A stretch of DNA of 21,616 nt from a virus. The stretch is taken from the IMG/VR virus record IMGVR_UViG_3300027896_000259, positions 1 through 21,616 of that record, one strand, 5' to 3'. Shown here one piece after another: positions 20,879 to 21,616 of this stretch (the stretch's first letter is position 1; each line of letters begins with the position of its first letter). The position numbers were made by a program, and so were the translations under genes. The notes below the pieces were generated by a model, which saw only the letters and a program-made list of their open reading frames with translations, was not told the DNA's origin and did no database searches.

Positions 20879-20978
20879 CCTGTTTCCCAAGGACAGGCAG
20901 TTGTAATACAGGGTGAATAGTGCTAAAGGTGGGAACCTTTACTCTATTCTTTACGAAATGAGAACCGTATTACAACTG
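20879..20978 (+). ncRNA. Structured RNA element with stacked hairpins
   Basis: Hairpin A is CCTGT (20879-20883)/ACAGG (20893-20897). It abuts without a gap helix B, CAGTTGTAATAC (20898-20909)/GTATTACAACTG (20967-20978), a perfect 12-bp stem. Inside B are helix C GAATAG (20915-20920)/CTATTC (20944-20949) and, within it, helix D TAAAGGT (20924-20930)/ACCTTTA (20935-20941) with a GGGA tetraloop. The segment 20950-20966 (TTTACGAAATGAGAACC) remains single-stranded. No reading frame of note runs through it. It could be a stand-alone RNA or the 5' leader of the gene at 21050. It matches no riboswitch or ribozyme that I can recall; hammerhead core bases are absent. Strand is uncertain. Confidence 0.5.
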
Positions 20979-20992
20979 AATGCAGAGGGGTA

Positions 20993-21015
20993 TATTATTA
21001 CCTTTTATAATAATA
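20993..21015 (+). other. A/T-rich inverted repeat before the 59-residue gene
   Basis: TATTATTA (20993-21000) and TAATAATA (21008-21015) form an 8-bp stem around CCTTTTA. TACCTTTT within it is one base off a -7 box, so this may be a promoter/operator for the gene at 21050 or a weak transcript hairpin. Confidence 0.35.
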
Positions 21016-21049
21016 AAAGTGTGTGCCTACTACAGTGGCTTATTGTATT

Positions 21050-21229
21050 ATGCCATTTAACGAACTTGGTAAAGAAAAAGGATTAGATGAAAGAAAGTTT
21101 GAAATACTTACAGACTTATTAGCATCTTTACCTGATGGTTTATTCACAAGCTGTGATGAGCTTGCAGATTATCTTAGGTTTACTGCAGATGGTATAGAAT
21201 CTAAAGATAGATATGCAATGTCAGCTTAA
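21050..21229 (+). CDS. 59-residue protein, unknown
   Basis: The peptide MPFNELGKEKGLDERKFEIL..., ending RYAMSA, is predicted helical and has the composition of a small regulatory protein (FEILTDLLASLPDGLFTSCD, then ELADYLRF). The ATG at 21050 was preferred over an in-frame GTG at 21023 because of its A/T-rich leader. No family is recognised. It lies downstream of the structured element and an A/T-rich hairpin, and is followed by another inverted repeat, so its expression may be controlled at the RNA level. Confidence 0.5.
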   Translation: MPFNELGKEKGLDERKFEILTDLLASLPDGLFTSCDELADYLRFTADGIESKDRYAMSA

Positions 21230-21230
21230 T

Positions 21231-21284
21231 AACATAGTGGTAGGCTTTACAGCAACCTTAATGGAGAGTATCTCTAGCTATGTT
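21231..21284 (+). other. Inverted-repeat structure after the 59-residue gene
   Basis: AACATAG (21231-21237) pairs with CTATGTT (21278-21284). Inside, GAGA (21264-21267) and TCTC (21271-21274) form a small hairpin, and GGT/ACC can form a third stem. TTTTC follows the outer arm. It may be a weak terminator or a processed leader RNA of the repressor-like gene. Confidence 0.4.
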
Positions 21285-21307
21285 TTCTTGGCTTCAAAAA
21301 GTCTACT

Positions 21308-21324
21308 TACTTTTGTACAAAAGT
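21308..21324 (+). promoter_or_regulatory. Promoter with 16-bp palindromic operator of the HTH gene
   Basis: TACTTTTG (21308-21315) is a perfect TAnnTTTG -7 box. It is overlapped by the perfect palindrome ACTTTTGTACAAAAGT (21309-21324). A dimeric repressor bound there would cover the -7 box and the start point. The gene just downstream codes for a helix-turn-helix protein, so autoregulation is the simple reading. Confidence 0.65.
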
Positions 21325-21364
21325 GAATAGTTTGTTCCGACAAACCTTATTAAAACAGAAGTAT

Positions 21365-21577
21365 ATGTTCCACTTAAGAGAGAAAATAACCCTTGAACAG
21401 CTACTCAAGGATAAGAAAATAACCAAAAAACAGGTAGCTAAAGCTCTTAAGAAGTCTCCAAGGTGGGTATCAGAACTCCTATCCAGGGATATAGAACTGC
21501 TCCAGGTAAGACAAATAAAGGATATTCTTAAGGTGGCTAATCTTAATTTATCTATGTACCTGGAACAAGAATTGTAA
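21365..21577 (+). CDS. Small XRE-type helix-turn-helix regulator (Cro/repressor-like)
   Basis: A 70-residue protein. ITLEQLLKDKKITKKQVAKA (residues about 8-27), followed by LKKSPRWVSELLSRDIELLQ and VRQIKDILKVANLNLSMYL, gives the five-helix order of Cro/CI-type domains, with the recognition helix at SPRWVSELL. The ATG at 21365 gives a leader of about 44 nt from the promoter at 21308. An upstream in-frame GTG at 21323 lies inside the operator palindrome and would make a nearly leaderless mRNA. It probably binds the palindrome in its own promoter. Whether it governs lysogeny or only early/late timing cannot be told; no integrase is in the window. Confidence 0.7.
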   Translation: MFHLREKITLEQLLKDKKITKKQVAKALKKSPRWVSELLSRDIELLQVRQIKDILKVANLNLSMYLEQEL

Positions 21578-21583
21578 TACATT

Positions 21584-21616
21584 ATGTTAAGTAGAAATTA
21601 TAAGAATCCTCTGAAA
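21584..21616 (+). CDS. Possible start of the next plus-strand gene (partial)
   Basis: An ATG at 21584 opens a frame of 11 codons (MLSRNYKNPLK) to the window end, seven bases after the HTH gene stop. Too little is visible to assign anything; it is listed because the spacing fits an operon. Confidence 0.3.
   Translation, partial: MLSRNYKNPLK

Noticed and set aside
20950-20985. Hammerhead-like GAAA and CTGAATG bases near the structured element
   Set aside because: The conserved CTGANGA core and the required stem order are absent, so a hammerhead ribozyme is not supported.
21231-21300. Possible tRNA-like fold
   Set aside because: The stem lengths do not fit a cloverleaf, and no T-loop (GTTCRA) or anticodon arm can be drawn.

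Overview
The window is part of the genome of a tailed, double-stranded DNA bacteriophage, most likely one infecting a Bacteroidota host. The phage assignment rests on an unbroken packaging, head, lysis and tail gene order: terminase large subunit, portal, acidic scaffold-like protein, major capsid protein, connector-like protein, holin, spanins, GH108 lysozyme, tail-collar fibre. The host assignment rests on three signals: promoter boxes of the Bacteroidota TAnnTTTG type at 17926, 18013, 20269, 20312 and 21308; A/T-rich leaders in place of Shine-Dalgarno sites; and N-terminal motifs of tail proteins familiar from gut and flavobacterial phages. The layout would fit a podovirus distantly related to crAss-like phages, but that is not proven from sequence alone.

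Layout. (1) 17907 down to 1, minus strand: one long late block. It opens with small accessory genes (a GroES-like co-chaperonin, a winged-helix protein, an HU/IHF-like protein, a zinc-ribbon protein, a possible small terminase). These are followed by TerL, portal, scaffold, capsid and three virion proteins, and then a strong terminator at 4652-4690. Beyond the terminator lie the lysis cassette and a cysteine-rich tail-fibre cluster that runs off the left edge. Neighbouring genes are tightly coupled through TAATG or ATGA overlaps. (2) 18025-18651, plus strand: a free-standing PD-(D/E)XK nuclease of DUF559 type, divergent from the late block; the two promoters each have a copy of a 16-bp direct repeat. 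(3) 20287 down to 18653, minus strand: a four-gene operon with a 38-residue CxxC/CxC protein, a metallophosphoesterase, a 54-residue protein and an HExxH metallopeptidase. (4) 20400 to the right end, plus strand: short probable early genes, including an XRE-type repressor candidate, separated by palindromes, terminators and a strongly folded RNA-like element.

The genes together describe virion assembly, DNA packaging and release. The right-hand part carries the regulatory switch between early (plus-strand) and late (minus-strand) transcription. Two signals run against expectation. The palindrome ACCGGT occurs 25 times, roughly ten times what base composition predicts. The lysozyme appears to have its C-terminal segment duplicated into a separate secreted protein. 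No tRNA, CRISPR array or insertion sequence was seen.
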